A stretch of DNA of 64,000 nt from Ciona intestinalis (GCF_000224145.3 NC_020172.2:5535350-5599349); one strand, 5' to 3'; shown: positions 10,499 to 22,136, numbered from the stretch's first letter. Translations and numbers: made by a program. Notes: generated by a model not told the origin, from the sequence alone.

Positions 10499-11275
10499 TC
10501 ATTCAAACCCACGGACCACATTAGCAACGTTCCAGTCCGGTTTAGATGAACTTGGTTTCTCGATCTTAACTCCATCCTTGGTGACCACAGCTATTTCATA
10601 TCGGTTATACGACCTTGCATCTCTGTAGTAAAGAACCTTCAAGCATTCTTCGATGACATGCCTTGCTTTTTCATAACTTAGATTGTCCCCATTATCTTCA
10701 ATTGCTTTCCTCATCAAAGGTTGAGCCAAATATGCCCCAAAACCAGAAGCAACTGAAGCCGATTTGAAAGCGATTCCAATTTTATCTACAGAACCAAGAA
10801 AGCTCTCACCATTATAGAATCCAGCTACTGTAACGCTGTTCCATAGTGGGTCAAACTTGCTTCTGCGATGATATAGCATCCTTGTCATCCAGGAGTGAAC
10901 AGCACCAGGAGACATGAAGAATCCATCATTGAGGACTTCTTCATCGATCACCATTTGCTCAATCTCTGCCTTAATGAACTGGAAATCAGCGTAATCTCCT
11001 GCGGCACTCAGTATCGTGGAGTCGTTGACTTTCATGACGCGTGACACGTTGCGGAACCGCGCCATGGAGCCGTAGGAGCCTAAAGTGTCGGCTGCGATTA
11101 TAACTCCTCCTGTAAACTTTAACCCCAACACAGAGGTCCCGGTTACGGTGGGTTGGGAGGTTCTGTTTCGTGCGTCTGAGGGACTCGCAACATCTGACGA
11201 CCATTTTCCAGGATATTCGTAAAATAACCCAGGACTTGGCCCACCTTGCCAGAATGGTTGCATTAAATCGGCCAT
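10499..11275 (-). CDS. PSMB4: Proteasome subunit beta type-4 (20S core, beta-7 position)
   Basis: One uninterrupted exon encodes 258 residues (human 264). This is one of the seven beta subunits of the 20S proteasome, a structural subunit without peptidase activity that helps join half-proteasomes. Recognised from TVTGTSVLGLKFTGGVIIAA, SMARFRNVSRVMKVN, the GDYADFQ motif, SKFDPLWNSVTVAGF and YYRDARSYNRYEIAVVT, in the same order as vertebrate PSMB4. About 40 N-terminal residues form the propeptide. The ATG at 11275 begins MADLMQPFWQGGPSPG, resembling the family's Trp-Gly-Gly-Pro start. Lack of introns in a spliced neighbourhood is notable, but I see no poly-A tail or target duplication to argue for a retrocopy. 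Confidence 0.95.
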   Translation of the reverse strand: MADLMQPFWQGGPSPGLFYEYPGKWSSDVASPSDARNRTSQPTVTGTSVLGLKFTGGVIIAADTLGSYGSMARFRNVSRVMKVNDSTILSAAGDYADFQFIKAEIEQMVIDEEVLNDGFFMSPGAVHSWMTRMLYHRRSKFDPLWNSVTVAGFYNGESFLGSVDKIGIAFKSASVASGFGAYLAQPLMRKAIEDNGDNLSYEKARHVIEECLKVLYYRDARSYNRYEIAVVTKDGVKIEKPSSSKPDWNVANVVRGFE

Positions 11276-12109
11276 TATAACTCAAGCTTTTTGAAAGTAA
11301 ATCTGAAAATGGATATAAAGTTGATAGAATAAATGATATCATAATTTTTGTAGTTACTATTTATTTCTGAATTAATTATCTTATATATATATCTTATATA
11401 TATATATACATTAATTAAACTATTTTTAAAATTACGGCATAAGGATTAAACGATAGACCATAGTAATTCAACTATAAATACAACATTAGAAAACACAACA
11501 CAGTAGTTAGTAGTTACATGGGCAGATATAGATATTATATATATATATATACAGATATGACACTCTTAAACTTATACGTATCGTTATAGGAGACTTGTTT
11601 CACCGATTACGGTACACAATAGATAAATAGTCATTAAAAAGATACCCACACGGAAAAACACGTAAAACTTAGCTTACTAGGTAATAAAACAAAGCCTAAG
11701 AGTAAATTTGTAAGTTATGAGTTGACGCACTTTAAAATGACATCATCAAAAAATCCTGAAAATTTCCCCCAGTCATTAAGTTTTTTCGGCAAAAAAGGTG
11801 TTTTCGGCAAAATTGGGGAAATTCTTAAAAAATAGAAAAATTAATTTAAAAATATTAATTTTGAACTGTATTTTTTATTTTTATATGTACAGATTTGATC
11901 TTGGCTTGTATGTTTCCCCCAAATATATTTTCCGATATGCCTTCCAGCAGTTTTGTTTCGAGTTTTACATTAGGGACACCCCCTGCACTAATGTAAATTT
12001 TGTAAAGTCTTAATTGTATTGTATTATGAGACCAGTTTTCTTGAAATCTAAAGTTATATAATATCAAATAACAATTGTATATTTTTCTTGCTGTCAAAAA
12101 AAGGCTAAA
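11276..12109. promoter_or_regulatory. Shared upstream region of divergent PSMB4 and HOGA1
   Basis: This 834-bp AT-rich interval lies between the two start codons, which point away from each other. It has TATATA runs near 11385-11410 and 11535-11550 and no dispersed repeats. No specific factor site can be named with confidence. Confidence 0.4.
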
Positions 12110-15100
12110 ATGTTAAAAATATCTCGAAAACTCTTAATTTCCGCAACGGGAAGGAATAGCCCACAAACACAACGTTTCGTATCTAAAGTTAACTTACAAG
12201 GAATTCTGCCGCCTATTACGACCCCATTTAATGATGACGAATCAGTAGCTTACGATAAATTATCACACAACTTAAACATTTGGAATTCAATTAATTTTAG
12301 AGGTAAAAATGGGTTTTAAAATGGAATGCATGCATATTCCATGTATAGCGTAAACCTACTTGGTTATCAATTGAAAATCTGTTACTTTTAATACACTTGG
12401 TATACAGTGTAGTTTTTTATATTAAATACATGCAATTGTACCTGTTATATATAAATTGGCTATGAACACATCTGCAATGAATCAATGATAGCAGCCTTGA
12501 GCTTTGAACCCAGTACCCTCTGGTTAAAAATCCCCTTGCTCCAACCATATTGGTACCCTTGTGGGTGTGAAAAACACTTAAGGGTATTTACACCAATCTT
12601 GTAGTAACCAATGGATTGTCTAAATTATCGGACTTACATTAAAACAATCACCCACAAAGTTACTTACATGGTAACTCGTAAACAAGCACAAGATATATGA
12701 AGCAGAACACCTGTGTTATAACGACTGTTGTTGCTCCATCATGGCACACTATAAAATTGCTTGAATAAAGTAACTAACATGATTTCACATCCAGGGTATG
12801 TGGTACAAGGGTCAAATGGTGAATTCCCGTATCTGACACCAGATGAAAGAGTTAACGTCGTCAAACACGTGAAGAAGAATATTCCTGACAATAAAGTTCT
12901 AGTTGCTGGGTCAGGGTGTGAATGTGAGTTGCTGGTCTACAATATATTGCATTGCTTGTAGTTACTGGCATGCATAGGAGTGGCAAAGTCACTCAATTCT
13001 TTACACTGCAATAGAACATCAAATAATCCCCAAAGAAAGCCGTTAAATAAGTAAAATCAACAAACATTGATACTGCAATAACTACCCGTCAAAATGTCAC
13101 TGTAAAATTAACAAAAAACAATTACCAGTTCTTACATTAAGACATTTCATAAATATTACTCAAACATATGATTTTCCAGCTAACTGATTGCTTAACCATC
13201 ACCCCACCAAACACGATTAACACATAGTTCACATAAAACATAAATGTATTTAAACATCATTATGTTTAGCCACATCAGCTACGATAGAAATGACAATGAA
13301 GATGGGAGACAACGGCGCTGATGCTGTTCTTGTTGTTACACCAAGTTTCTACAAGAACCAGATGAATTCACAAGCATTGATGAAGCATTATGTTAAGGTT
13401 GGTTGGTATAGACATGAACACTTGTGCAAGTAATATATGATTAACATTGTGTTGTTTAATAACACATAATTCTGTTTGTGAAAAGAATTACTCACACAGA
13501 ATGTAGAGGTCCTATAGCAAGGCACGCTAGAGACTATCACATTTTTAAAAATACTACATTAAATGTATCTCACATACCCTCTCAACAACAGTAGTTATAA
13601 CACGGGTATTCTGTTTCATAAACCTTGTTTCCACTTACGAGTTACCACGTATGTAACTTTGTGGGTGATTGTTTTTATGTATGGCTGATAATTTGGACAA
13701 CCCATTAGCAACCACTTGGTTGGAGCAATTGCTGTAAAGTTTCTTCCCCAAGGATACATACGCCCACAATGGCATCTATTTGTTCATGATTATTTATTAT
13801 AATAATCTACTTTATCCACCAGGTGGCAGATGCGAGCAACATGCCTGTTATCTTGTACAGTGTACCTGGGAACACGGGGATAAACATCCCACTAGAGGCC
13901 CTCGCTGAGCTGTCGCAACATCCGAATATTATCGGAACCAAAGAAAGTGGGGGTGATGTAAGTTGCGTGTGGTTGACAGTGAGCATGAGGTGTTTATATA
14001 CACTGACAGTGAGCATGAGGTGTATGAATACACCATGTGTGTCTAGTGCATAAGAAGACACCCATGTTATAACTCGACAGTGAGCATGAGGTGTATAAAT
14101 ACACCATGTGTGTCTGGTGTATAAGAAGACACCCATGTTAAAACTTGACAGTGAGCATGAGGTGTATGAATACACCATGTTTGTCTGGTGTATAAGAAGA
14201 CACCCATGTTATAACTCGACAGTGAGCATGAGGTGTATAAATACACCATGTGTGTCTGGTGTATAAGAAGACACCCATGTTATAACTTGACAGTGAGCAT
14301 GAGGTGTATGAATACACCATGTGTGTCTGGTGTATAAGAAGACACCCATATTATAACTTAACAGTGAGCATGAGGTGTATGAATACACCATGTTTGTCTG
14401 GTGTATAAGAAGACACCCATGTTATAACTTGACAGTGAACATGAGGTGTATGAATACACCATGTGTGTCTGGTGTATAAGAAGACACCCATGTTATAACT
14501 TGACAGTGAACATGAGGTGTATGAATACACCATATAATATCAACACTATACATACAATTCCCTAACATACGATCCTATTCGCTTTACCTACAGGTTACAA
14601 GAATTGGCGAAATAGTGAGACTCACAAAGCAACATGACTTCCAAGTGATAGCAGGTTCAGCCGGCTTCATGTATGCTGCTTATGTGGTTGGAGCAGTGGG
14701 TGGGGTGTGTGCGGTAGGGAACATACTAGGTAAACAAGTGGTGGATCTACATCATATGATAATGGATGGAAGATGGGATGATGCAAGGGAGTTACAACAT
14801 AGATTGATTGCTCCGAACTCTGCTGTAAGTTGGTTGCTTATTTGCGTTGATCTTGGGTATTGTGTTTTATGTTTTTACATCTCATGTTTTGTTTAGCTTT
14901 AGGTTAATTATTTTACATTGGCTGAGACACCAAGGGGTTTAATACACAAGTGTTGTAGCTCCATAAAGTTGGGATACTTTCATGTTTATTCTAAGGTGGG
15001 AAACCAAGGGGTTTAATACACAGGTGTTGCACACCACCCATGGTGGCTTCATACACCTCATGCTCACTGTCGAGTTAGGATACTTTAATGTTTATCCTTG

Positions 15101-15660
15101 GGTGGGAAACCAAGGGTTTAATACACGGATGTTGCACACCATACATGGTGGCTTCATACACAACTCATGCCCACTGTCAAGTTAGAATACTTTAATGTTT
15201 ATTCTCGGGGTGGGAAACCAAGGGGTTCCTGTCGTGTTGTGGCGCAGGAGAGTTCCCTTTGTCGGTCCAGTAGAAGATCATCCTACAAACAGACACAGGC
15301 ACTTATTACCCAGTACCTCTGGGTTTTTAGCACATTTTCTGTGATAGCCTGTTTTGTGCATTTTAAACGCCTCGTGGTGTTTGCGTGGATGCCTAAGTAA
15401 AAGATGCATTGATTTTGGACACCATACATGGAGATTATATATTCAGATTTCATACACCTCATTATTCTTACAAGCACAAATATTAATATTATTATACTTT
15501 TACTCGACAGGTAACAGCCAAATATGGGGTCCCAGGTTTGAAAACTGCTATGGCTTGGTATGGGTTATATGGGGGAAGTCCCAGGTACCCATTACAACAA
15601 CTAACGGAGCCCCAGGTCTTAGATCTGAGAAAAATATTGGTGGATAGCGGATTTCTATAG
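12110..15660 (+). CDS. HOGA1: 4-hydroxy-2-oxoglutarate aldolase, mitochondrial
   Basis: This class I (Schiff-base) aldolase of the DapA/NAL family cleaves 4-hydroxy-2-oxoglutarate to pyruvate and glyoxylate at the end of hydroxyproline breakdown. Six exons: 12110-12302, 12795-12923, 13270-13397, 13823-13957, 14594-14824, 15511-15660. All junctions are GT-AG and in phase, giving 321 residues (human 327). Residues 1-26 are basic with few acids, like a mitochondrial presequence. Family landmarks: [21 protein letters not shown] (Ser71, Asn72), [10 protein letters not shown] (catalytic Tyr162), [13 protein letters not shown] (Schiff-base Lys190), [11 protein letters not shown]. The Tyr-Lys spacing of 28 equals that in human. 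Introns 4 and 5 hold minisatellites. Confidence 0.95.
12640..12750 (-). mobile_element. SINE-tail fragment in HOGA1 intron 1
   Basis: AATCACCCACAAAGTTAC and GGTAACTCGTAAAC, then AACACCTGTGTTATAACGAC, match the tail of the composite SINE. A decayed head in the same orientation lies at about 12485-12590. Confidence 0.6.
13575..13780 (+). mobile_element. SINE fragment (tail plus body) in HOGA1 intron 3
   Basis: The tail GTTATAACACGGGTATTCTG is followed by the body ATGGCTGATAATTTGGACAA, CCATTAGCAACCACTTGG and CCAAGGATACATACGCCCAC. It lies 40 bp upstream of exon 4. Confidence 0.65.
13975..14533. repeat. 71-bp minisatellite, about eight units, in HOGA1 intron 4
   Basis: The unit begins GACAGTGAGCATGAGGTGTA, passes through the palindrome GGTGTATGAATACACC and CATGTGTGTCTGGTGTATAA, and ends GACACCCATGTTATAACTT. 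Units differ by one to three bases. There are no unique spacers, so it is not a CRISPR array. The array starts 17 bp after the exon 4 donor. A related fragment lies at 26762-26800. Confidence 0.9.
14930..15225. repeat. ~105-bp tandem repeat, about three units, in HOGA1 intron 5
   Basis: Units carry GGGTTTAATACACAGGTGTT, GCACACCACCCATGGTGGC, TTCATACACCTCATGCTCAC and TTTAATGTTTATTCTCGGG. They partly overlap in wording with the SINE tail and the 71-bp minisatellite (CATACACCTCATGCTCACTG), so the three repeats may share an origin. Confidence 0.75.
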
Positions 15661-15932
15661 CTGCGAGGATAAAATGATGTTTCTATTGCAAGATTTTTGC
15701 AGTTTTAACTTTGTTTAATTGAATTTTATATCGAATTCAGCCACTATCAGTAAGGGTGCTGCAAAAACTTAACAGCCAAAAATCAAATCCAGTTATTGTA
15801 TAATAATAATAGAATATTATCATCAGTTTATAATGCAAATATTTTAGGGGAATGGAGGTTTTAAACTGACATTGTGTAAAATAATATAAAAACTTTTTTT
15901 CACTGGTTTTCACTGCTTCTTATCATATATCA

Positions 15933-16128
15933 TAGATAGGGTGGGGGAAGACGGGACACCTTTAGCACATAATATCCAAATATCCTGATCGTGTTTTAAA
16001 CAATAACTATTGGTCAATGAGAGTCGTGGGCATTTAGTTTTATAATTTTTTGAATGTTCTTTGTTTACTACTAAACGGGGCGAAAAAATAGAGGTAAAAG
16101 ATGTCCCGTCTTCCCCCACCTTACTGTA
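15933..16128 (+). mobile_element. Cimi-1-like MITE, complete (copy 1 block)
   Basis: It begins TAGGGTGGGGGAAGACGGGA and ends CGTCTTCCCCCACCTTACTG. It is the same insertion as 18873-19073 in the duplicated block, so it predates the split of the two copies. Confidence 0.85.
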
Positions 16129-16643
16129 TCATAGATACCATTGCTGGCTGCTAGAACTGTTCATGTGTTTTAATGACCACATCTAATGTTGGTGCTGTAT
16201 TTAACAAGGCAGGTGTATTGTTAATACCAGTTTTTAAGTTCAAACCAAAATGTTTACTAAAAGTATATCCCTGCATTTTCACAATTAGAAACGAATTTTT
16301 TTCTTTCTTCCGAAACATTTTAAGACACCAATGCATGCTGCTCAAAAATCAGGCATTTTCTTTTCAAATTTTTCTTTACAAATTCAAATTTGTTTAAGAT
16401 ATCTGGCTATATTCTTTTCACATCAGATTTAATAGGTTCAAAATGTTTACTTAAAGTTTTTAAAACGTCCTAACACATTCAAAAAAAGGTTCTTTCATTT
16501 CCAGATATCTTTGCTCAGAATAAAATTGCACTATTTTCGTTCCAAAATTTGTAACTTTTCAAAATTTCTAACTTTATAAGATATCAATGCTCAAAATCAC
16601 AACTTTTCGTCCCAAAATTTGTAACTTTATGAGATATCTATGC

Positions 16644-18132
16644 TCACGAAGATGATTGTAACTGTAGATTATGTTGACGTGTGAAAATATCTTCGGGAAG
16701 TGCGAAACACACTCGTACATAATCCTCTATTCCTTTCAATGCTTCCTTGTGCTCCGTTATCTTCAGTGCTTCCCATTCAGCCTGTGTTTGTATCATGTCA
16801 TTAGAATTATAAATTAATTGTGCAACACTGAAAGAGTTTAAATTTTGTCAGAATTATTGGAAACTTAGAATAGATTATTGATATATCGGTGTTCAAAATA
16901 TTTTCCCATAGAGTTACATACGAGGTAACTCGTAAGCTGGCACGAGGTGTATGAAACGTGTTATAACGACTGTCGTTGTCCCACCATGCGAGGATAAATA
17001 AGTTACATACATGGTAACTTCTATGAGGGCACGCGGTGTATGAAACAGAACGCCTGTGTTATAACAACTATTGTTGCCTCGCAAGAATAAATAAGTTACA
17101 TATGTGGTAACTTGTACCTGGGCACGCGGTGTATGAAACAGAACACCGGTGTTATAACGACTGTCATTGCCTCCCCATACCAATATAAACAAGTTACATT
17201 GATTATTTAAACCTTGAATGCTTTCTGTGGATCTTGTTGCATTGCCATGGCAGCTCCTGACATTTGTTCTTGCATCATCCTTGTCTGATCAGCTGCGTTA
17301 TTCTCACCAAGAATAAGGGAATACATGCTTCGTAACCCGAATACATTGAGGAAGTACCATGAGGCTGAAGACACCCTGTGTGATGGGAGAGGTCATTTTA
17401 AAACATGATACAGGATTGTATGCAAAGGAGGGATTATTGTTGTCTATGGATTTGTTAGGATGTTTGTTATATAATCACTGAATTGAAAAAACATTGAAAA
17501 AACGTGACATTGAAAAAACGTGACATTGAAAAAACTTGACATTGAAAAAAACACAGGGTATAACAAGACACATAATCCTGTGAAGCAACCTTTGTTTACT
17601 GATTAATGCAGTGCAGAAAAGACCAACCATGAACTATTAAACATTCTAAAAAGAGTTGTTAGGGTGTTTGTTATATAATCATTAGTGACATTGTAATTTA
17701 AAATAGGCACCAGAGAGAAACTATGCAGAAGTTAAAGTTAGACAGCAGACACAGTATTTTGTGAAATTAATTTTGCCTTGAATGTTGTTGTGCTAGCTAA
17801 TTAATGTAGTGCACGAAATTCTGTAATAGGGTAGCGTATGCAAACGTTTAAAAATGTAGGAAAGGCAGGGTTACTTAGACAAACAATCTTGTAAAACAAA
17901 CTTTGTTAACTGATTCATACAGTGCAGAAATCCCAGGTTTGACCTGCCCACACTGCCACCCCAGGTTTGGTGCCTATGACCCTTAGTATTTGGCCTGCAT
18001 AGCTTCATCCTAGGTGTAAGTCCAACCCTTATTAACAAACCATATCTCACCATGAAGCATCCAGAGATTCAAGCTCAATTCCTCGTTGCAACATCGGTTT
18101 GAAACGAATTGTTAACGGGAACGGGACTTTAG
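16644..18132 (-). other. EMC3: Duplicate set of the last three EMC3 exons
   Basis: Exons 18051-18132 ([17 protein letters not shown]), 17213-17375 ([18 protein letters not shown]) and 16644-16781 ([17 protein letters not shown] to a stop at 16644-16646) match those at 20903-20984, 20101-20263 and 19579-19716. I saw only silent differences, and all splice sites are intact. Either set could complete the EMC3 mRNA. In a genome with both, a transcript would probably stop at the first set reached (19579). Confidence 0.85.
17475..17560. repeat. Short array of ~19-bp units in copy 1 only
   Basis: About four units resembling GTGACATTGAAAAAAC. The matching site in copy 2 (about 20365-20390) has none, so the array expanded or was lost on one copy. 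Confidence 0.7.
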
Positions 18133-18335
18133 CTGTGATGTAACAATCAATAATTATTTCTAGTCAATTATGTTTGTTAATATCAAATATAACACTGGAG
18201 ATGGGTAACAAGCCTGCCTCTAAATTAAAGGTTATCGATTTGAGGCTCAATCGTTATTATTCATGGTCATTTATATTCTATGTGGGTTTCAGGGTTTGGT
18301 TATTTATATTAAAGTCAAATATTTCACCAGCAAAA

Positions 18336-18467
18336 ATGGTTAGCAACTAAGCACGCCGGCTGCTAGCCCACAGAGGTAATGGGTTTAAGGCATCACGCTG
18401 CTACCATTGTGGGTGTATGTGTCCTTGGGTAAGACACTTAATGGCAATCGCTTCAACCTAGTAGTCA
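18336..18467 (+). mobile_element. SINE head and body, cut by the gap
   Basis: tRNA-like head AATGGTTAGCAACTAAGCAC with AGGTAATGGGTTTAAGGCAT (decayed B box), then body CATTGTGGGTGTATGTGTCC and GGGTAAGACACTTAATGG, then N. It is allelic or paralogous to the complete copy at 21183. Confidence 0.75.
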
Positions 18468-18592
18468 NNNNNNNNNNNNNNNNNNNNNNNNNNNNNNNNN
18501 NNNNNNNNNNNNNNNNNNNNNNNNNNNNNNNNNNNNNNNNNNNNNNNNNNNNNNNNNNNNNNNNNNNNNNNNNNNNNNNNNNNNNNNNNNNN
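18468..18592. other. Assembly gap (125 N)
   Basis: A run of 125 N separating the two EMC3-containing blocks. Confidence 0.99.
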
Positions 18593-21317
18593 TATCTGCT
18601 AGGATAAAATGGTGTTTCTATTGCAAGATTTTGGCAGTTTTAACTTTGTTTAATTGAATTTTATATCGAATTCAGCCACTATCAGTAAGGGTGCTACAAA
18701 AACGTAACATCCTATAATCAAATCCAGTTATTGTATAATAATAAGAGAATATTATCATCAGTTTATAATGCAATTATTTTAGGGAAATGGAGGTTTTAAA
18801 CTGACATTGTGTAAAATAATATAAATACTTTTTTTATTGGTTTTCACTGCTTCTTATTATATATCATAGATATAGTAGGGTGGGGGAAGATGGGACACCT
18901 TTAGCACATAATATCCAAATATCCTGATCGTGTTTTAAACAATAACTATTGGTCAATGAGAGTCGTGGGCATTAAGTTTTATAATTTCTTGAATGTTCTT
19001 TGTTTACTACTAAACGGGGCGAGAAAATAGAGGTAAAAGGTGTCCCGTCTTCCCCCACCTTACTGTATCATAGATACCATTGCTGGCTGCTAGAACTGTT
19101 CATGTGTTTTAATGACCACATCTAATGTTGGTGCTGTATTTAACGAGGCAGGTGTATTGTTAATACCAGTTTTTAAGTTCAAACCAAATTGTTTACTGAA
19201 AGTATATCCCTGCATTTTCACAATTGAAAACGCATTTTTTCTTTCTTCCGAAACATTTTAAGACACCAATGCATGCTGCTTAAAAATCAGGCATTTTCTT
19301 TTCAAATTTTTCTTTTCAAATTCAAATTTGTTTAAGATATCTGGCTTTATTCTTTTCACATCAGATTTAATAGGTTCAAAATGTTTACTTAAAGTTTTTA
19401 AAACGTCCTAACACATTCAAAAAAAGGTTCTTTCCTTTCCAGATATCTCTGCTCAAAATAAAATTGCATTTTCGTTCCAAAATTTGTAACTTTTCAAAAT
19501 TTCTAACTTTATAAGATATCAATGCTCAAAATCACAACTTTTCGTTCCAAAATTTGTAACTTTATGAGATATCTATGCTCACGAAGATGATTGTAACTGT
19601 AGATTATGTTGACGGGTGAAAATATCTTCGGGAAGTGCGAAACACACTCGTACATAATCCTCTATTCCTTTCAATGCTTCCTTGTGCTCCGTTATCTTCA
19701 GTGCTTCCCATTCAGCCTGTGTTTGTATCATGTCATTAGAATTATAAATTAATTGTGCAACACTGAAAGAGTTTAAATTTTGTCAGAATTATTGGAAACT
19801 TAGAATAGATTATTGATATATCGGTGTTCAAAATATTTTCCCATAGAGTTACATACGAGGTAACTCGTAAGCTGGCACGAGGTGTATGAAACGTGTTATA
19901 ACGACTGTCGTTGTCCCACCATGCGAGGATAAATAAGTTACATACGTGGTAACTTCTATGAGGGCACGCGGTGTATGAAACAGAACGCCTGTGTTATAAC
20001 AACTATTGTTGCCTCGCAAGAATGAATAAGTTACATATGTGGTAATGACTGTCATTGCCTGCCCATACCAAAATAAACAAGTTACATTGATTATTTAAAC
20101 CTTAAAAGCTTTCTGTGGATCTTGTTGCATTGCCATGGCAGCTCCTGACATTTGTTCTTGCATCATCCTTGTCTGATCAGCTGCGTTATTCTCACCAAGA
20201 ATTAGGGAATACATGCTTCGTAACCCGAATACATTGAGGAAGTACCATGAGGCTGAAGATACCCTGTGTGATGGGAAAGGTCATTTTAAAACATGATACA
20301 GGATTGTATGCAAAGGAGGGATTATTGTTGTCTATGGATTTGTTAGGGTGTTTGTTATATAATCATTAGTGACATAGGAAAAACTTTTAAAACACAGGGT
20401 ATAACAAGACACATAATCCTGTGAAGCAACTTTTGTTTACTGATTAATGCAGTGCAGAAAAGACCAACCATAACCTATTAAATATTCTAAAAGGAGATAA
20501 AAGGAGTTGTTAGGGTGTTTGTTATATAATCATTAGTGACATTGTAATTTTAAAATAGGCACCAGAGAGAAACCATGCAGAAGTTATAGTTAGACAGCAG
20601 ACACAGTATTTTGTGAAATTAATTTTGCCTTGAATGTTGTTGTGCTAGCTAATTAATGTAGTGCATGAAATTCTGTAATAGGGTAGCGTATGCCAACGTT
20701 TAAAAATGTAGGAAAGGCAGGGTTACTTAGACAAACAATCTTGTAAAACAAACTTTGTTAACTGATTCATACAGTGCAGAAATCCCAGGTTTGGCCTGCC
20801 CACACTGCCACCCCAGGTTCGGTGCCTATGACCCTTAGAATTTGGCCTGCATAGCTTCATCCTAGGTGTAAGTCCAACCCTTATTAACAAACCATATCTC
20901 ACCATGAAGCATCCAGAGATTCAAGCTCAATTCCTCGTTGCAACATCGGTTTGAAACGAATTGTTAACGGGAACGGGACTTTAGCTGTGATGTAATAATC
21001 AATAATTATTTCTAGTCAATTATGTTTGTTAATATCAAATATAACACTGGAGATGGGTAACGAGCCTGCCTCTAAATTAAAGGTTATCGATTTGAGGCTC
21101 AATCGTATTATTCATGGTCATTTATATTTTATGTGGGTTTCAGGTTTGGTTATTTATATTAAAGTCAAATATTTCACCAGCAAAAATGGTTAGCAACTAA
21201 GCATGCCGGCTGCTAGCCCACAGAGGTAATGGGTTCAATGCATCACGCTGCTACCATTGTGGGTGTATGTGTCTTTGGGTAAGACACTTAATGGCAATCG
21301 CTTCAACCTAGTAGTCA
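18593..21317. repeat. Copy 2 of the ~2.75-kb EMC3-containing duplication
   Basis: Counterpart of 15661-18467. Its left edge (TATCTGCTAGGATAAAATGG) corresponds to the HOGA1 stop codon region. Its right part runs on into the upstream EMC3 exon at 21567, so this copy is the one linked to the rest of EMC3. Confidence 0.85.
18873..19073 (+). mobile_element. Cimi-1-like MITE, complete (copy 2 block)
   Basis: Ends GTAGGGTGGGGGAAGATGGG and CGTCTTCCCCCACCTTACTG. Duplicate of the insertion at 15933. Confidence 0.85.
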
Positions 21318-21690
21318 CTAATGAGTTGTCCAAATTGTCAGCCATGCAAGATACAGTCGACAAAATTCCATACCACCACACAAGGGTAGATAAGTTACAT
21401 TCATTCAACAATCACCCACAAAGTTACATATGTGGTAACTTGTAAGCGGGAACGAGATGTATCAAACAGAACACCCGTGTTATAACGCCACATAAGGATA
21501 AAGTAGGTTAAAAGTTACATTCAAAATGCCATGCTGTTATAAGTGGTTATGACACCCCCATCTTACTTGTTACAAACCCAGAGAACGTCCATTGAATCCA
21601 TCCCCCGATTACTATCATGGGAAGAACATTCAACACGTTTCCTTTCAACATATCAGTCATCATGCTTGGGTCTGTCATCGGGTTCTTGGC
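19579..21690 (-). CDS. EMC3: ER membrane protein complex subunit 3 (5' exons missing)
   Basis: EMC3 (TMEM111) is the Oxa1/YidC-related core subunit of the ER membrane protein complex, which inserts membrane proteins in the ER. Visible exons: 21567-21690 ([17 protein letters not shown], then a membrane segment around [19 protein letters not shown]), 20903-20984 ([17 protein letters not shown]), 20101-20263 ([36 protein letters not shown]) and 19579-19716 ([20 protein letters not shown], stop). Phases are 1, 2 and 0 and all fit. This is 168 residues, matching about the last 170 of the 261-residue human protein. The first ~90 residues should lie at higher coordinates. I find no such exon up to 23155, so they are probably lost at the 22137-22261 gap. 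Confidence 0.9.
21183..21520 (+). mobile_element. Composite SINE, near complete
   Basis: The best example of the family here. tRNA-like head (GGTTAGCAACTAAGCATGCC; B-box-like GGGTTCAATGCATC at about 21230), body (CATTGTGGGTGTATGTGTCT, GTAGTCACTAATGAGTTGTC, CAAATTGTCAGCCATGCA), then tail (AATCACCCACAAAGTTACAT, GAACACCCGTGTTATAACG, GATAAAGTAGGTTA). It resembles the composite SINE described from Ciona (Cics-1, name from memory). It is non-coding. Confidence 0.75.
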
Positions 21691-21729
21691 CTGTTTTATA
21701 TTGTTTCTATGGTTAACTGTAATATTTTC

Positions 21730-22136
21730 TGCGTATCTGACCCTGATCTGGTGCTCATAGAGTTAAATGATTCTTATGTAAAGAAATATAAAGGATCTGG
21801 TGTTATGAATACCCAGACAAAAATCAGGTTTGGTTGGACTTGATTTTTGTCTGTCACGCTTTTGTAGCCCCAAATACTTTCTATAGTTATTTATGTTATC
21901 TATAAAGGTGGGGACTGGGGTAATTGGTAATGAACTAACTTTAGCCTGAATAACGTGCCACAATGCAGGACCTCACCCACATAGAATACTTGAAGGGTGG
22001 GGTCTTTAGTGAGGCACACCTGAGAACTGGGATGTAGGTTTATTACCTCAACACCCAGGGTGCTACCATCTAGACCCCACTGAGGCAGTTCATAGACACT
22101 CATTATTATATACAGACACAGTCCAATTACACAAAC
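21730..22136. repeat. Two dispersed repeats between EMC3 exons and the gap
   Basis: Positions 21730-21870 carry the TCTGACCCTGATCTG / GTTGGACTTGATTTTTGTCT family also found at 23805 and 51415. Positions about 21960-22125 carry the GTGAGGCACACCTGAGA / GGGTGCTACCATCTAGACC family. There is no exon. Confidence 0.65.

Larger units (their letters stand above)
15661..18467. repeat. Copy 1 of a ~2.75-kb gap-flanking duplication containing EMC3 3' exons
   Basis: It is collinear with 18593-21317 at roughly 95% identity by eye. It starts at the HOGA1 stop codon and ends at the N run. It includes a MITE, EMC3 exons with splice sites, SINE-tail units and a SINE head. Differences include one extra SINE-tail unit (about 17100-17160) and a short array of CATTGAAAAAACGTGA near 17475-17560, both absent from copy 2. 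Confidence 0.85.

Noticed and set aside
13975-14533. Regular 71-bp repeats with an internal palindrome look CRISPR-like
   Set aside because: Units follow each other directly without unique spacers, inside an intron of an animal gene. It is a minisatellite.
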